Assembly (NCBI GenBank): GCA_964019695.1
Contig: OZ026521.1
Coordinates: forward strand, 31,779,601 to 31,843,600
Length of the DNA stretch: 64,000 bases
Reading direction: 5' to 3'
Source: Loripinus fragilis
Lineage: Eukaryota > Mollusca > Bivalvia > Lucinida > Lucinidae
Below the pieces are notes generated by a model. That model saw nothing but the letters and a program-made list of their open reading frames with translations. It was not told where the DNA came from and ran no database searches. A program made the translations under genes and the position numbers. The number at the start of each line of letters is the position of its first letter. Positions within the stretch are counted from its first letter, which is position 1. This document shows positions 31,667-44,640 of this stretch, piece after piece.

Positions 31667-32449
31667 CATGATCGCACAGTTCCTAAGCCTAAGTTTTGGT
31701 CCAACCCTTCATCTACCTCTCTGAAGGCTCAAACGAGTCTGTACATTTACCCAGACTGGTCTGAGCCTTTACTGTTGGCATAAACAATAAAAAAACATAT
31801 TATGAGCTGGCTTAAATGATTTTTGCTGGGGTTTATTTGGTGTTGTTTTTCAAATCAAAAATGGCATTTTTTTTCTTTTTTTTTTTTCTTTTCAATGGCT
31901 GGATTTCAAAATCAGTAATTTCTAAGTTGTACAGTAGATGTTCTAAAATTTTGAACACTAATTGCCTGCTAAAAGGTCTAGACAAACAGTTCAGACCCAT
32001 ATCAGACTGCTTTTTGTCAGCCCTATTTTTAGGCCTATGCCATGTGCTAATGGCTTAAGTGTAAATAGAATAATTATGTAAGCAGTCTTTCCATTTTCAA
32101 TAGTCCATTTGGTTATTGCTTGTTTAGCTTAACATAAGTATGGAATAAAGAATGTGGTATTTGTGCCAAATTTTTTAACGCTAACATTACAATATTCTTG
32201 GTTAAAAAAAATTGTATATGGGTTTCTGATTCTTCCCAAAACGCATGGCAGAATGGTCAGGAAAATTTTGTTATTATGACCGGACTTGACCCTTGTTCTG
32301 CTAAAGATTAGATTATCATTTAGATTATCATTTAAAGTATTTATTATACTATACATTGTAATAATATATTATTAGATGCTTGTATTCAATGCTCTCTTTA
32401 TAAGGAATTGTTGTTTCAGAATAAGAAAAAGTCCAGAACAAAATAAAAA

Positions 32450-32675
32450 TTGAGCCGTGACATGTGGTATGTGCGACCAGCAAAGCCTGTGATCAACCTG
32501 CACATACACGCGGTCTGATCAGAGCCTTTGCTAGTCGCTTGAATATTCTATGAGTGTTAAGCTACTGACTGAACATCATTTGGAGTTTGTAAGCTTAAAA
32601 GGAGGCTGCACATGCTGGTCTGAGTCTACACTTGTCAAAATGCCTCATTGTTGGAAATCACATGTCACGGCTCAA
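32450..32675 (-). repeat. TTGAGCC palindromic MITE with internal deletion
   Basis: TTGAGCCGTGACATG joins directly to TGGTATGTGCGACCAGC, losing about 15 nt of the usual arm; it ends GTCACGGCTCAA. Confidence 0.8.
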
Positions 32676-32692
32676 TTTAATTCCTTCATTTA

Positions 32693-33103
32693 ACTCTTTA
32701 CCTGCTAATGATATTTTTTGTCGTCTGCTGATAACCGTTGCAAACAGTTTGGATCAAAATCAGGCCCAACAAAATGTAGAGCCTGATCTCAATCCAAACT
32801 GTTTGACACTCTGGTGGTATTCCTGAAAGAATATTTTGAAAAAGTTGATATTTAAAAAATCAGCAGATGACTGCCCTGGCTGCTTGCAGATGCGATAAGT
32901 ACCAAATTCTCACGAGCTGTCGTATTTATATAAAAGGAAAGATTGACTTTTTTTCAGAATTATTATTTTTTTGAATTCTTTCAGGAACACTATCAGAGTG
33001 TCAAACTGTTTGGAACCAGATCAGGACTGACATTCTGTCAGTCCTGATTTAGGTCCAAACTGTTCGCAAAGATTATCAGCAGAAGACACACAAAGAGTTA
33101 ATG
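32693..33103. repeat. Two palindromic MITEs of the 30225 family
   Basis: At 32693-32880: TTGTCGTCTGCTGATAACC and inverted partner. At 32975-33103: CACTATCAGAGTGTCAAACT and GATTATCAGCAGAAGACAC. Confidence 0.65.
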
Positions 33104-33267
33104 TGAACCAGATTGTGTTGAATTTAATAAGTTTTGTGCTGTTGAAAGAGTTAACAGTTCTGTGACCCTTTATTTATTTTTAGTTTTATACAATTAAGAG
33201 TGGATGTTCCATTACATTTTGAGGTGTCATATGTTAGAATTTTCAAATTGCATCATTTTATCTTAGC

Positions 33268-33838
33268 CCTTAACCTGCCACTAGATTTTGTCCTGAAAAT
33301 GTTGTCTGATTTTTTCGTCTGCTGCATATATCCAAATGCACTTTAGACTATATTTTTATCATAGAAGCGAAAACAGTCACTATAAACCCTGATCAGACTG
33401 CTCCAAGGGAACAGTCTGATCTAAGCTCATCTCATTTGCAATAAAGGCTACCTAAGAACATAACCAGAAGAGTGAGCAGACGACAAAAGTCCTGACTTAC
33501 AGGCTAAGGGTTAATGAACAGTACAAACCACGATGAGATGTTGCACTTTTAGTCAGTGTGCCTATTTATAGGCTTCCAATCAGAAAATTGTAAACCTGTT
33601 TCCTGTCATTCACGACTTTTGTCGTCTGCTCTCTTGTGCTCATGCTCTTTGGTAGCCTATATTGCAAACAGTATGGACCCAGATCAGAATGCTTCATTGG
33701 GAGCAGTCTGATCAGGGTTCGTAGTTTTTGCTTCCATAATAAAATCTAGTCTGAAGTGCACTTGAATATATTCAGCAGACATCAAAAGCAGAAGACATTT
33801 TCAGCACAAAGTAATACTGTCGGGGATAAGTTTTAACG
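33268..33838. repeat. Two palindromic MITEs with GATCAGACTGCT arms
   Basis: One copy at about 33268-33515 (CTGATCAGACTGCTCCAAGG) and one at about 33612-33838 (GGAGCAGTCTGATCAGGGTT), both resembling 27640-27860. Confidence 0.65.
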
Positions 33839-34052
33839 TGAGTGAACATCTTCAAGATTATTCTTGAAATCAAAGATTATGAGGCTGACTTTTCGTAAGA
33901 AAAAAATAATTAAAATTGCTCAGGAAATTTCTTAATCACAGATCTCAAACCAACCCAAGGCACCACGAGGAAGAGACACAGAACATAGACATCCACAGTG
34001 ACAGGCCAGCATGAATACCAAGATGATTGCCTAGAAAAGACATTGGGAATTA

Positions 34053-34259
34053 CAGTAAAACCTGTCTTAAATGGGCACTTATTAATAGACAAATCAAAGG
34101 TCTTAAAGGCAAATGGCAGAAATTTAATGAAGGTCGAAAGTATTGCAGAATGCTCTCTTGGAGCATTCTGCAATACTTTTGACCTACATTAAGCAATAAT
34201 CGGTCTTGAAAAAATTGTTGGTCTTCTTTTTGAAAGGCCGCTTAAGACAGGTTTTACTG
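34053..34259. repeat. CAGTAAAACCTGT palindromic MITE with TA duplication
   Basis: CAGTAAAACCTGTCTTAA and its inverted end, flanked by TA; centre AGAATGCTCT..GGAGCATTCT. Confidence 0.85.
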
Positions 34260-35222
34260 TACATCAGAATACAAAGACCAAATTTAAAAAAAACAAAACG
34301 CTCATACATTGGGAGCAACAATACACAATGAATCAAAAACAGAATCACTGCCTTGGAATGGACAGCAGCCGAGACCACCAGGGAGCTTATATATATTTTA
34401 CAGGCAATATCCCACTATTCTGAATAAAGCAGATTATAATGACCTGACCTATTTTTAGATCATCTTGACCCAATTAAGCTGAATGGAATTTCCAACGCTT
34501 ATAAATTGGACCAGTCCATTTCCTTTTTTAAAGGGTTTTTGGTCTGCACTGTTTATCTATGTCCCATAAAAAGGATGCTAGGCTTTATTAACCATTTAAG
34601 CTTGGAATCATTTGCTTTTGTGGTCATTCTGAAAATTCAAAGATTTGAATTGATAAAGTTCAGGTTTTTGGAAATTTTCAGCTTCCATCCATGTGTTAAT
34701 TACTGGCTCTTCTGTGTGAGAGGAAATTCAGGAAAGCAGTGCAATAGAGATTAGGAGTGTCATGCATGAGTGTAAGGTTTTCAGGATTATTCCACAGAAA
34801 GTCAACCTCAAAATACTGAATTAGGCAGATTTCTAAAGCTTTTCTGATTTATTTTCAGCGTATTTTAAGAAAATAAACCATTTAAAAAGGCCCAGATCAG
34901 ACTGCTTCTGAAGAAGCTTTATGATCAGGGTCTTCCCTGTCTGCTATTCTGACAAGCATTTTTGTGAAATTCAATCTTGATATAAGCAACGTTTTATTTG
35001 AGAACAGAACGAGAAAAGCGTTCAAAAATTTAGATCATTTGCCTGTTTTAGGACTTGAACCTCAAAAGTTTAGGATTTGGGATATTTTTAAACTTTCACC
35101 CGTGCATGTGTATATATGATATAATGTAAATAGAACATAGCATTCAATTAAAATCTGTGATCTCTAGTGTGTTTAACTCAATGTATTGCCAAACTCATTA
35201 CCGAAATCTCCTCTATCCTTCT

Positions 35223-35475
35223 TACTATTGCAACAGCGTAGCCCAGTGTGAGCTACTGCGCTATGCTATTGCAATAGTAATAATTGGTAGAGCATTAGAC
35301 TGGGGATCAAAGGGTTGCTGGTTCAAGTCTCTCTCGCCAGTGGAGTAACTGTGTTGTGTCCTTGAGAAAGATAATTTATCCAGTGCTTAGTACTGGTTCA
35401 ACTTGGGAAGACCCATCCCGACATGACTGAAAATTTGTCGACTGGGATGTAAAGAATCAAAACAAAACAAAAACA
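35223..35475 (+). mobile_element. tRNA-derived SINE with a hairpin in place of its head
   Basis: The B-box region (GGTTCAAGTC), GTTCAACTTGGGAAGACCC and the AAACAAAACAAA tail match the 24984 copy. The head is TACTATTGCAACAGCGTAGC followed by an inverted near-copy ending GCAATAGTA. Confidence 0.7.
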
Positions 35476-35574
35476 ACAACATTGCAACAGAACCAAATGA
35501 TCTCAGTGGCAGTGCCAAGTAAAGATGTTTGTAAAAAGTTAACCATTTTAATCCAAATGGTTGAGCACAGTATT

Positions 35575-36000
35575 TTTGTGTCGCCTGTGAAGCATGATCG
35601 ACAAATAGGGATCATGACTCCGGTGTCGTCGTTGTCCGCGTTGTCACACTTTTGGTTTCCAATCGATAACTCTTGAAGGGATGAATAAATTTCATTCAAA
35701 ATACAGGCCAAGTTCGAAAAGGGGGGTAATCTGCAAAATTTTGACTGTGTTATGGCCCCGTTTTTACTTAGATTTTGGCTTAATTGTGGTTTCCGTTCAA
35801 TAACTTTTGAAGGGATGCAAAATTCCATTCAAATTTTACAGAAGGGTAAAGCATCATAAAATACAAGTCAAGTTCAAATTTGGGGGTCATTCACAAACTT
35901 TTGACTGAGTTATGGCCCTTTTTTGACTTAGGTTTAGGTTATGCAAAAGCTATATTGGCTTTTTGGTGGAATAAACTTCACATTTCTCGAAAACTATTAT
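35575..36000. repeat. Tandem ~125-nt units of a GTCGTCGTTGTCC repeat
   Basis: AACTCTTGAAGGGATG.A.AAATTCATTCAAA, CAAGTTCAAATTTGGGGGT, and TTTTGACTG.GTTATGGCCC recur twice or more. Confidence 0.6.
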
Positions 36001-37585
36001 GTCAAACTAAGTACGTAAGTAAGACTTTATTTTTTGAGGGTAACTACATTTAGCGCATACATAAATACATACATGTAATAGCTAATCTTCCATGAGGCCC
36101 TCAATATATACGTATGTACATAAATATTATACACAATTGAGGCAACCAACTATTTTGATATTGTAAATCCAATCATGCATCTCTCTGCAGTATCCTTACT
36201 GCAAACAGACACCTAATTAGCTGTTTACAATGATAATATGTTAAGTAAGTAGTTATGATAATTTTGAAAAAAATCAAAAGCTACACAAAATTAAGTGTAT
36301 TATTATCAACCCTTGCTGTGCATGCAGAATATTTATTTATTTTATGCATCACACTCTTCTCCATTTTTCATCTTCCAGATGTAATCCTGGATTTGCAGAG
36401 TGGACAACAATGTGGATCCTGATCAGATGGCTTTGTCAGAAGCAAGCTGATCTGTATTCACAGTGTATTCAACAAAATTCACTCAAACATCAAAAAATAC
36501 TACAGGTACAGTATTCAACCCAACTAGAGCACATGCTCTTATAAGCTCGCCCTGAATACCCCAAGAGTTGTTGACATAAATGAACTGATTTCCAGTCTGA
36601 TGATCCGTTGGGTGCAAATGTGGATACTGAACAGCAGCCAGCTGATCTGGATTTGAAATAATAGTACATATTACACAGCTCATCTTTTCTATTGAATATG
36701 GTGTGACAACTTGATAATTATGATAGTGACATCATCATATTGACTTATTACTACATATGCTCTGATAAGCGCACACCCAGTGTTCTCATTGCTCCTTGAA
36801 ATCTGATGAACTCAGAATGGCCAAACTTTTAAGGGTTATTAACCATTCTGGATGCAAAAAGGTTGGATGAACTTGATGTTACTAAGACTTTAGAGCCATG
36901 AGTCAAACTTGTAATTGACAGTAGAATTAATGAGCAGCTATAAGGCAGATATGAAATTTCAAACACTGGGCACTTATCAAAGCAACTATGGTACATGAAA
37001 ATACTTACATTCATATTGTCATTCATAATTCAGTTAAGTAACAATTTTAATCTGAGCACTCTTGATTTCCTCTGAAAGACTATTCCATACAAGACATCCA
37101 GAGTATCAAATATTCAGTCCTAGGCTTAGGTGGGATAAACATCCTGCAGAATCTGATCTAAGTTTCAGTCTTTATGGCCATACATATGGCAGTCGTTACA
37201 GAAAATTTGTCTTCCCTGTCTGCATTCAGCGGTTGAATGGTTTGTCAGTCCACATTTGGTGCATCTTTCCACTGGCATCACCCTTAAATAATAGTTATCT
37301 GAGGAATAGTTCTGATCTCCAATATACCCAGAATGATGCTCAGGTTCTGAGTACCAGCACTAGAATGACTTGAATAATTTCTGTCCCTGGATTCTCCATC
37401 CTGATATCTGGAGTCAGAATACTTTTTGGTTTTGTGATCCCTTGATTGTTTATTGTTTGGTCTTCAAGGGTAGTTCTGACTATGGTATTTTTTCTCAGTT
37501 TGAGTAGGAAATAAACAGCTGTTGAAATTTTCAACTATAGCAGTTACATTATGGATAGTTCCTAGCAGTCTCTTCTATCTGACAA
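36001..37585. other. No gene recognised
   Basis: No family or exon could be assigned. Several 60-100 codon open frames lie on both strands without recognisable motifs. Confidence 0.35.
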
Positions 37586-37589
37586 TTAA

Positions 37590-38570
37590 CTTCTCACCCC
37601 CTGACCCCTTAGGTGGGTCAAAGGTCAAATATTTAAATTTTGCAATAACTCAGTTGTCAATATTTTTACTGAAATTTTGCATGCACACAGAGGCACAATT
37701 AATATGAAACCTATCAAACTTGATTATAAGATCGAAATCCTAGGTCTGACCCCCTGGGTGGACTTAGGGGGGGGGGGGGTCAAAAGGTCAAAATTCAACT
37801 ATTTCAGAACATGGTCATGTTGCATATCAAAATAAAGGGAATCACAATTGCAGCAACATGGTAGCAAATATTTATACCTGCAGACCCCCCCCAGACCCCC
37901 AGACCCCCACACCCCCTTGGAATGAGGTAAAAATTCAGCTCTTTCAGAACACGGTCATGCATATCAAATTAAATGGAATCACAAATGCAGAATAATGGTA
38001 GCAAATATTTTGCCTGCAGACATCCCCCCCCCCCCAACCCTGGGGTTGACAGGTCAAATTTTTCAGAACATGGTCATGTTGCATATCAAATTAAAGGGAA
38101 TCACGAATGTAGCAAATATTTTTCCTGCAGACCCCCCCCCCCCCAACCATTGGGGTGAGGTCAAAATTCAGCTCTTTCAGAACACGGTCATGCATATCAA
38201 ATTAAATGAAACCACGAATGCAGCAATATGGTAGCAAATGTTTTGCCCACAGACCTCCCCTCTCCCCCGGATCTTGGGGGTGGGGTCAAAAGGTCAAAAT
38301 TCAAATTTTTCAGAACATGGTTATGCATGTTGCATATCAAATTAAAGGGAATCACGAATGCAGCAACATGGTAGCAAATATTTTGCCTGTTGACCCCCTT
38401 CCTCCACCCTGGGGGTCAAAAGGTCCCAATTCAACTTTTTCAGAACATGGTCAAGTTGCATATCAAATAAAAGGGAATTACGAATGCAGCAACATGGTAG
38501 CAAATATTTTGCCTGCAGACCCCCCCCCCCCCCCCCCCCCCCCCTCTGACCCTGATGGTATGTTTTAGCA
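37590..38570 (+). repeat. Tandem array of ~110-nt units with poly-C runs
   Basis: About seven units, each with CAGAACATGGTCATGTTGC, ATATCAAATTAAAGGGAATC, GCAGCAACATGGTAGCAAAT and ATTTTGCCTGCAGACCCCC followed by GGGGTCAAAAGGTCAAAATT. The units match the tandem part of 18878 and 28843. C runs of varying length end several units (longest 38520-38544). Confidence 0.85.
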
Positions 38571-39899
38571 ATAAGACTAAGGGATTTGTTCGATCACCAA
38601 GCTTGAACATTAATGATAGCTCTTTCAAGCAAGTGGCTGTGTGATTTTCAAGACATGACGTCACAAATCTGATAAGGTTACGATAACGTCTTGTGCCAAA
38701 TGCCAGCTAGCTGCCATGTGCATGGTCAGGCCTTTGAAAGAGGCAATCACAAGTTACATATTGTATAGGAACAGGTCTAACGATATCCAAAGGGGACTTC
38801 AATGGCCCAGGCGGCCTCAAAATAGCTTGCAGGATTATTTTACAGCTAAATGTGATTTCCATATTCAAAGCGGTTTAAGTTGGCTTTTTCTCACACAAGA
38901 ACTGACACACAAGATTCTAAGAATACCATATACTGTGCTATCCTCTCAGAACAAATTGGTTGGTTTCCCATTAGGTTAGGTGTGCCTATTTCATCTTTGT
39001 TTGCTTTGAAAAAAAAAAACACTGAGGGCGCATAGCAAGGGCGCTTTATTGGACGACTACGACAAATGTTGATTGAGTTAAATGCTTTTGGATTGTCACT
39101 GTAATCATTTATGAAAGAGTCGTTTTGATTGGTTAAACGGCAAATATTGCATTCGGATACCTACTTGACACACCTACGCATAAAAAGTGCTTTGAAGAAG
39201 AACAGAGAGCGTTTTCTAATTCCGCAATTTACATTATCATCAAATTCCTCAAGCAGAGTAAGTTTTTTCCAAGATAATTCAAACAATATCTGTATTCAAT
39301 ACTACCGTTGGTGCTTTGTTTCTGCATTTGACTGCATTGTACCAATTTTCCCGCCGCAGGTGCAGACCTCGGACATTGCGGAAGTGAGTTTGTGAACTTT
39401 TGTTTTGGTTTCTTTTGCGTTTCGCTTGTTCTTCATATTTTGTGATTCATTATATTTAGTGGTATATACTCTCTGGTGCAGCTGCAAACTCGAAGTAGCT
39501 GTACATGTATGTGTTAGAAGTGAGTAATACTAATAAATGTTCAAGAGGTGTTTTTGTAGGCTTTGAGCCCTAGATAAGTTGGGGAAAAGCCCTAACTTTT
39601 CATTGGCATATAAATTTCAAGCAAGATATTTTGTCCATCAAATAAGTTTAGTGAAAGGCAGTTTGCCGCCGTTAATTACTCTTTCTCCAACAGAGAGCGA
39701 GTTGGACATGTTGTTGTTTATCTGTTTATGGCACTATGACGTTGCCCATAGACTCTATGTGCTGTCAAATCTCTGATGTACTTTATACTCATGTAACACA
39801 GGTACGTATGAACACTTTTTCAATGGAGATGGGACCCTGTACAATAATGACAGAGATCAAACCCAAAATTACCAGTCATAATCCCGGACTGCACAGACA
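38571..39899. other. No gene recognised; a promoter-like stretch near 39110-39390
   Basis: GATTGGTTAAACGG (CCAAT-box-like, 39128), TTTTCCCGCCGCAGG (E2F-like, 39345) and GCGGAAGTGAGT (ETS-like plus donor-like, 39378) lie close together in otherwise AT-rich DNA. No exon is proven. Confidence 0.25.
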
Positions 39900-39904
39900 A
39901 AGTA

Positions 39905-40378
39905 AGAGGAACAATGCCCCAGTCCTACCTGTCCTCAACTATGCAGCTGCAGCGTGGGACCCATATCTGTCTTAACATAAACATCCGAGATCAAGTCCAA
40001 AGAAGGGGAGCCAGATATGTCTGCAACAACTATTGCGATAGAACCCTTGGCTGTGTGACCAAGATTATCCAGGACCTTGGATGGCAGTCTTTACAGGAGA
40101 AAAGAGAAGACCACAGACTGACACTCCTGTACAAACTACAGAACAGCATCCTTGATATAGACCCCGAACCTACCCTGAAACCTGAAGATTCAAGAACTAG
40201 GTGTAGGTCCAGATTGCAGCAATCGGCAGCAATATCTACAGCCTTCAATAACTCTTTTTATCCACAAACAATACGCCAGTGGAATAAACTACCAGTCTTC
40301 GTCACCAATGCCGCAAGTCCAGGAGGGTTCGAGATTGCTCTAGCAAATCATAGAGCAACACCCTCCATGACACTGTAA
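39905..40378 (+). pseudogene. Non-LTR retrotransposon, reverse transcriptase C-terminal fragment
   Basis: The reading begins VLPVLNYAAAAWDPYLS in one frame and shifts near 39975. It goes on as RDQVQRRGARYVCNNYC, DLGWQSLQEKREDHRLTLLY and QWNKLP, ending at TAA 40376-40378. These align with the thumb and C-terminal block of the element at 1999-3209 (LEYAAPIWSPHL, IEKVQ.TAARW, HWNSL), but the two are clearly different subfamilies. Only the last ~155 codons remain, so it is a 5'-truncated dead copy. Confidence 0.8.
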
Positions 40379-40589
40379 TCAGCCACAGCCCTGTACATAG
40401 TTTTAAACTCAAACAAAGAAGTTTTATGCTTTTACTGTTTTTAACCTGGAAACATCTCTCAGTTAGGTCAACATTTACAGTCTAGTAAGACTCCTGACCT
40501 TAAACTGGAAATCGAAGACGGAATATGTCAAAGCTTCATCTCCTTGTCGTCACCTATAAGCAACTACAAGCAAACGATGAACACAGTGG

Positions 40590-40775
40590 TACAGTATATC
40601 CAGAGGGGGTTCTTGGGGTTGCATGAACCCCCCTGTTGAGACAAAATTGTTTTATTTTCATGGAGAATTTTCAGAAAAATGAGGTAAAATTAATAATCAG
40701 GTAAAATTATCAATCAAATCAAACACCCTTTTTTGTGAACCCTCTGATCAATAAATTCTGGATCAACGCCTGGAG
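40590..40775. repeat. AGTGGCGGATCCAG-family element, diverged
   Basis: TATATCCAGAGGGGGTTCTT, ATTGTTTTATTTTCATGGAG and AATTCTGGATCAACGCCTGG resemble 25769-25974. Confidence 0.5.
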
Positions 40776-41284
40776 CGGTACAGAAACTGCTTTCTAGCCA
40801 GAACTTCAAGGGAATGAAATGAACTCCACCCTGGCAGACCTGGTCATACATGGGATAACCTGTAGGGCTGTGGATCATTAGACAAGTGGCAATCCGATCA
40901 TATCAACGATTCATGAGTTACCTTTCACAGATCGAAGTACGAGTCACTGGTTGATAAAAAAGTAAGATTTTTCAATCACAGTGAAGGTGAGGATGTACTA
41001 TAAAGCCAGGGCTTTAGATGAGCCTGCGTACCGCATATAATAATATTACGCGAATATTTGGCAGGATAATTCTAGTGCGCATTATGTAAAAAAAAAACAA
41101 AATAAGCATTACGCATTTAAAATTTTTCCACAGCGTAATGTTCGAAATGTTATATTTCATTTCTTGTTTACATGTTAGGAAAAAGGTAGAGGACACCCAA
41201 ATTTGTTTCTTTTCGTGTATGTTCGTTTTATTATTGATGCTTCGCAAATCTTCATAACGGCATTTTAAATATAGATCAGTTAGA

Positions 41285-41945
41285 AATAAAGCACAAAGGT
41301 GAGCTATTGTTATCGGTCTTTGTCTGTTGTCCGTCCGTCGTCCGTAAACTTTTTCGTTCAATGACATCTCGTGCACCACTGGTCCAAATTTCATACAACT
41401 TCACCTAAAAGTTTCCCATGATGCCCTCTTTCAGAATTGCATAAATGGTTCCGCTAATTGAACAGGTGGGTGACCAGAGCTCCAGATAAGAAATCTTTAA
41501 ACGACATCTCCTGAACCACTGGCCCAAATTCAAAATAAATTAACAGAATGGTTCCTCATAATACCCTCTACCAAAATTGCATAAATGGCTCCGCTCCACC
41601 GAACAAAAGGGCTGCCAGAGCTCCAGATAAGAAATACCTTTTAACGACATTTCCTCCTGACCCACTGGTCCAAATTCAAAATAATTTCACAGAATTGTTC
41701 CTCATAATACCCTCTATCAAAATTGCATAAATGGCTCCGCTCCTCTGAACAAAAGGGCTGCCAGAGCTCTAGATAAGAAATACCTTTAAACATCATTTCC
41801 TCCTGAACCACTGGTCCAAATTCAAAATAATTTCACAGAATTGTTTCTCATAATATTCTTCTACCAAAATTGCACAAATGGTTCCGGTCAGCTGAACAAA
41901 GGGGCCACCAGAGCTCTAGATAAGAAATGTCTTTAAATGACATCT
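41285..41945 (+). repeat. Tandem array of ~128-nt units (GAACCACTGGTCCAAATTC)
   Basis: After a GTCCGTCCGTCGTCC segment, four to five units repeat GACATTTCCTCCTGAACC, ACTGGTCCAAATTCAAAAT, TTCACAGAATTGTTCCTCAT, AAAATTGCATAAATGGCTCC and CAGAGCTCCAGATAAGAAAT. Another unit is at about 43228-43385, and a related head lies at the window end (63798). Confidence 0.85.
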
Positions 41946-42784
41946 CTTTCTGCAGATTTGTTTACTACTACGTTTTTTGCGTATTTTCTACGCTTTTAAG
42001 CTACAAAATACGCTATAAGGATCACTATTGCAAAACTACGCACAGAGTGAAATCCCGATTTTCTATCAATTTTTATCCATTTGGGTTCATTTCAAGACGT
42101 TTTTTCTCTGCTTAAGGGAGGTAATTTCTTCACTGATCCATGACTGTGTTTATCAGCTGGTCAATTACCGTGAACAAACAAGCCAATTAGTCATGCTGTG
42201 TGAGCAAGTTAGTGCCAATCAACTGCAAAACGGTAAGGAATGACAATAATACGGCCTTTTCATTTATTCATTTCATGAATAACATTGGTTTTATGCCATT
42301 ATTGTAATTGTCATAGGTTTTCGCGACCTATTTTTCACCGTCAAGAGTATATTTTCATTGTAAATGAGACTGTATTTGAGGCCAAAATATTATATAGGCA
42401 ATCCTTACATGTGTATAGACCAAATAATTGTCTGTCATGCAAGACTTTTTTGTTTGTTTTGATTTTATTTTGATGGCATAATGTTCAAAATTGAGCGAGC
42501 CAGTAAAATATAAAAAGATGAGCTGTTTTAGTAAATATTTAATCCGCTTTTTTAAGATTGAAAAGACTCAGAATAGATCTAGTTTAGTGGTGAAAAACAA
42601 TTTTACATTTCACCAGCTGCTGTGAGTGGTGCAAATAAACCATAAGTTCTCTCCCTATTGACTTTTTAATTCTTGCAAAAAATAAGTCAGATCAGGGTCT
42701 TTCTCCTCCGGTAAGATGCATTCCTCAGCCCTTTATTCTGCCTTTGGCAATACATATTTCTATTCTTGTTCAAATAATCCACCG

Positions 42785-42965
42785 ACTATGCACAGGGGCA
42801 GATCCAGGATGTCTTGATAGGGGTTCAAATTTACAAAGGGGGGTTCGACTTGTTAATTTTATAAGATCACTTATCATTGTTTCCTGATTTTTCTGAAAAT
42901 TCTCCATGAAAATTAAATATTTTAGTCTCAAATGGGGTTCCCTCTAAATCCGCTACTGATACCTG
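42785..42965. repeat. AGTGGCGGATCCAG-family element, inverted and diverged
   Basis: GGGGCAGATCCAGGATG..AAAATTCTCCATGAAAATTA..AAATCCGCTACTGAT. Confidence 0.5.
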
Positions 42966-43227
42966 TCTGGTTTACTCACTTTCTGACTACATGGGCGAAG
43001 CCTGAAGTAAACAGGGCTGCATATGATCTTTTTATTATGAGAACTTTGATAGGCTTTTAGGTTTTTGGTGAGTATGTAAAAAGTTAATTAAATTCTTATC
43101 TATTTTAGCCTTTTATTTAAGGCAATATAGTTGTTAAACTTGGCGTATGATAAACTACACATCAGTACTCAAAACTACACATAACTGCCTCCTTGACTAC
43201 ACATATGCGACTTTCAATGTAAACAGG

Positions 43228-43385
43228 TCTGCTTTCTGAACCACTGGTCCAAATTGAATTCAAAATGATTTCACAGAATTGTTCCTCCTGATGTACTCTA
43301 CCAAAATTGCACAAATGGTTCCCCTTCATTGAACAAAGGGCTGCCAGAGCTAAAGATGAGAAATGTCTTTAAACGAAATCTACTA
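43228..43385 (+). repeat. Single unit of the 41285 tandem family
   Basis: GAACCACTGGTCCAAATTGA, TTCACAGAATTGTTCCTCCT, AAAATTGCACAAATGGTTCC. Confidence 0.75.
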
Positions 43386-44640
43386 CTGACTACTAAGTCC
43401 AAATTAAAAAATATTATAGGAATCTTGTAAGGGAGACATCTTGCAAATGTGGCTGTCTTGTTTGTAGAGTTTTCCCTTGATTCTGGGAAGCTTGATTTTC
43501 CCATACAGATAGATCATACAAGAGGATGGGATTGTCCATTATATGTTTTAAGGGGTCACAGGTAGACTTTCCTATAACATGTGTACTTTAGTCTCTGAGT
43601 ATTGCATTTATCATAGCAAACAGTGCAGACCCTAATGAAATGCAGTAAACTACCAAACTACCCTTTCAGGGATTTCCAGTATACAAAGGGTTTATTCCCC
43701 ATTATCAGATGAGTTCAATCAAGTAATGCCCCTGGGACCAAAAACATAAAAAAAATCTTCTTGTATGAAACCACTAGACCTAGAGTCTTGATATTATGTT
43801 TGTAGAATCATCTTGTGAACCTCTACCAAGTTTGTTCAATTTATGCCTCTGGCGGCCAAAAATGGCCCCGACGCAGATGTCACAGGTTTCATTTGTTGAG
43901 GTTCTACATGTACATCCAGTTGATTTTGTCAACATAACCCATGTTCAAGTCTTAGTGAAACTGTTCATCTATCAAAATTCATTGCTTGGCTTTAAGAGGA
44001 GCTATGCTTTCCTATACCTTTATAAACAGTTTCTCAGGTGAGAGACCCAGGGCCCAAGGACCCTGTTGTTTAAGACAAACAGTCAGTACTCCAAAAAATT
44101 TCTCATTACTCTTTTTTAAAAAATGGATGAGTACTGTACTCTTTTGAAAATAAAGCTTATCTGATAAACCCTGATAAAGCCTTTTTAAAGTGTTAAACAA
44201 CTTAAAATTAACAAAATATGGATAAAACGGGCTTGTGTGTTCATCTCTGACATTGAAGCAAATGAGGTGAAATCATGTTGAGTGGCCAACTTTGCTAATC
44301 CTGATCAGACTCTGGTGTATAGTTAGAATTTCAATCTGGGATCTGTACTCTTTAATACCATATGTAAAAAAAAAAGTCAGGCTCGGTGTGGGCATGCATT
44401 GTTTCCTATCCAAGTTTGCACCAATACCCTTGGTAAATGGAACAATCCAAATTGGAAGTAAAATTTGATCAACAAAATGTTGGCTGGTCATGCTGTATAT
44501 AATCTTGTACAATAATTCCCTCCTTTTGTCTGACATTTGTAATGCCTGCCCAGACCATGATACTGCCACCCCAATACCTATCAGTATGGTGCTGCTGGAA
44601 TGTTGCAGTCTGTTGGAAAAAATTACATGTTGTAAGAATA

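Noticed and set aside
35457..35828. 123-codon - strand frame
   Set aside because: Overlaps a SINE tail and a tandem repeat; no domain recognised.
38206..38568. 120-codon proline-rich frame
   Set aside because: Read-through of the tandem array with poly-C runs.
41014..41394. 126-codon - strand frame
   Set aside because: Part of it covers a GTCCGTC-type repeat; no domain or conservation visible.
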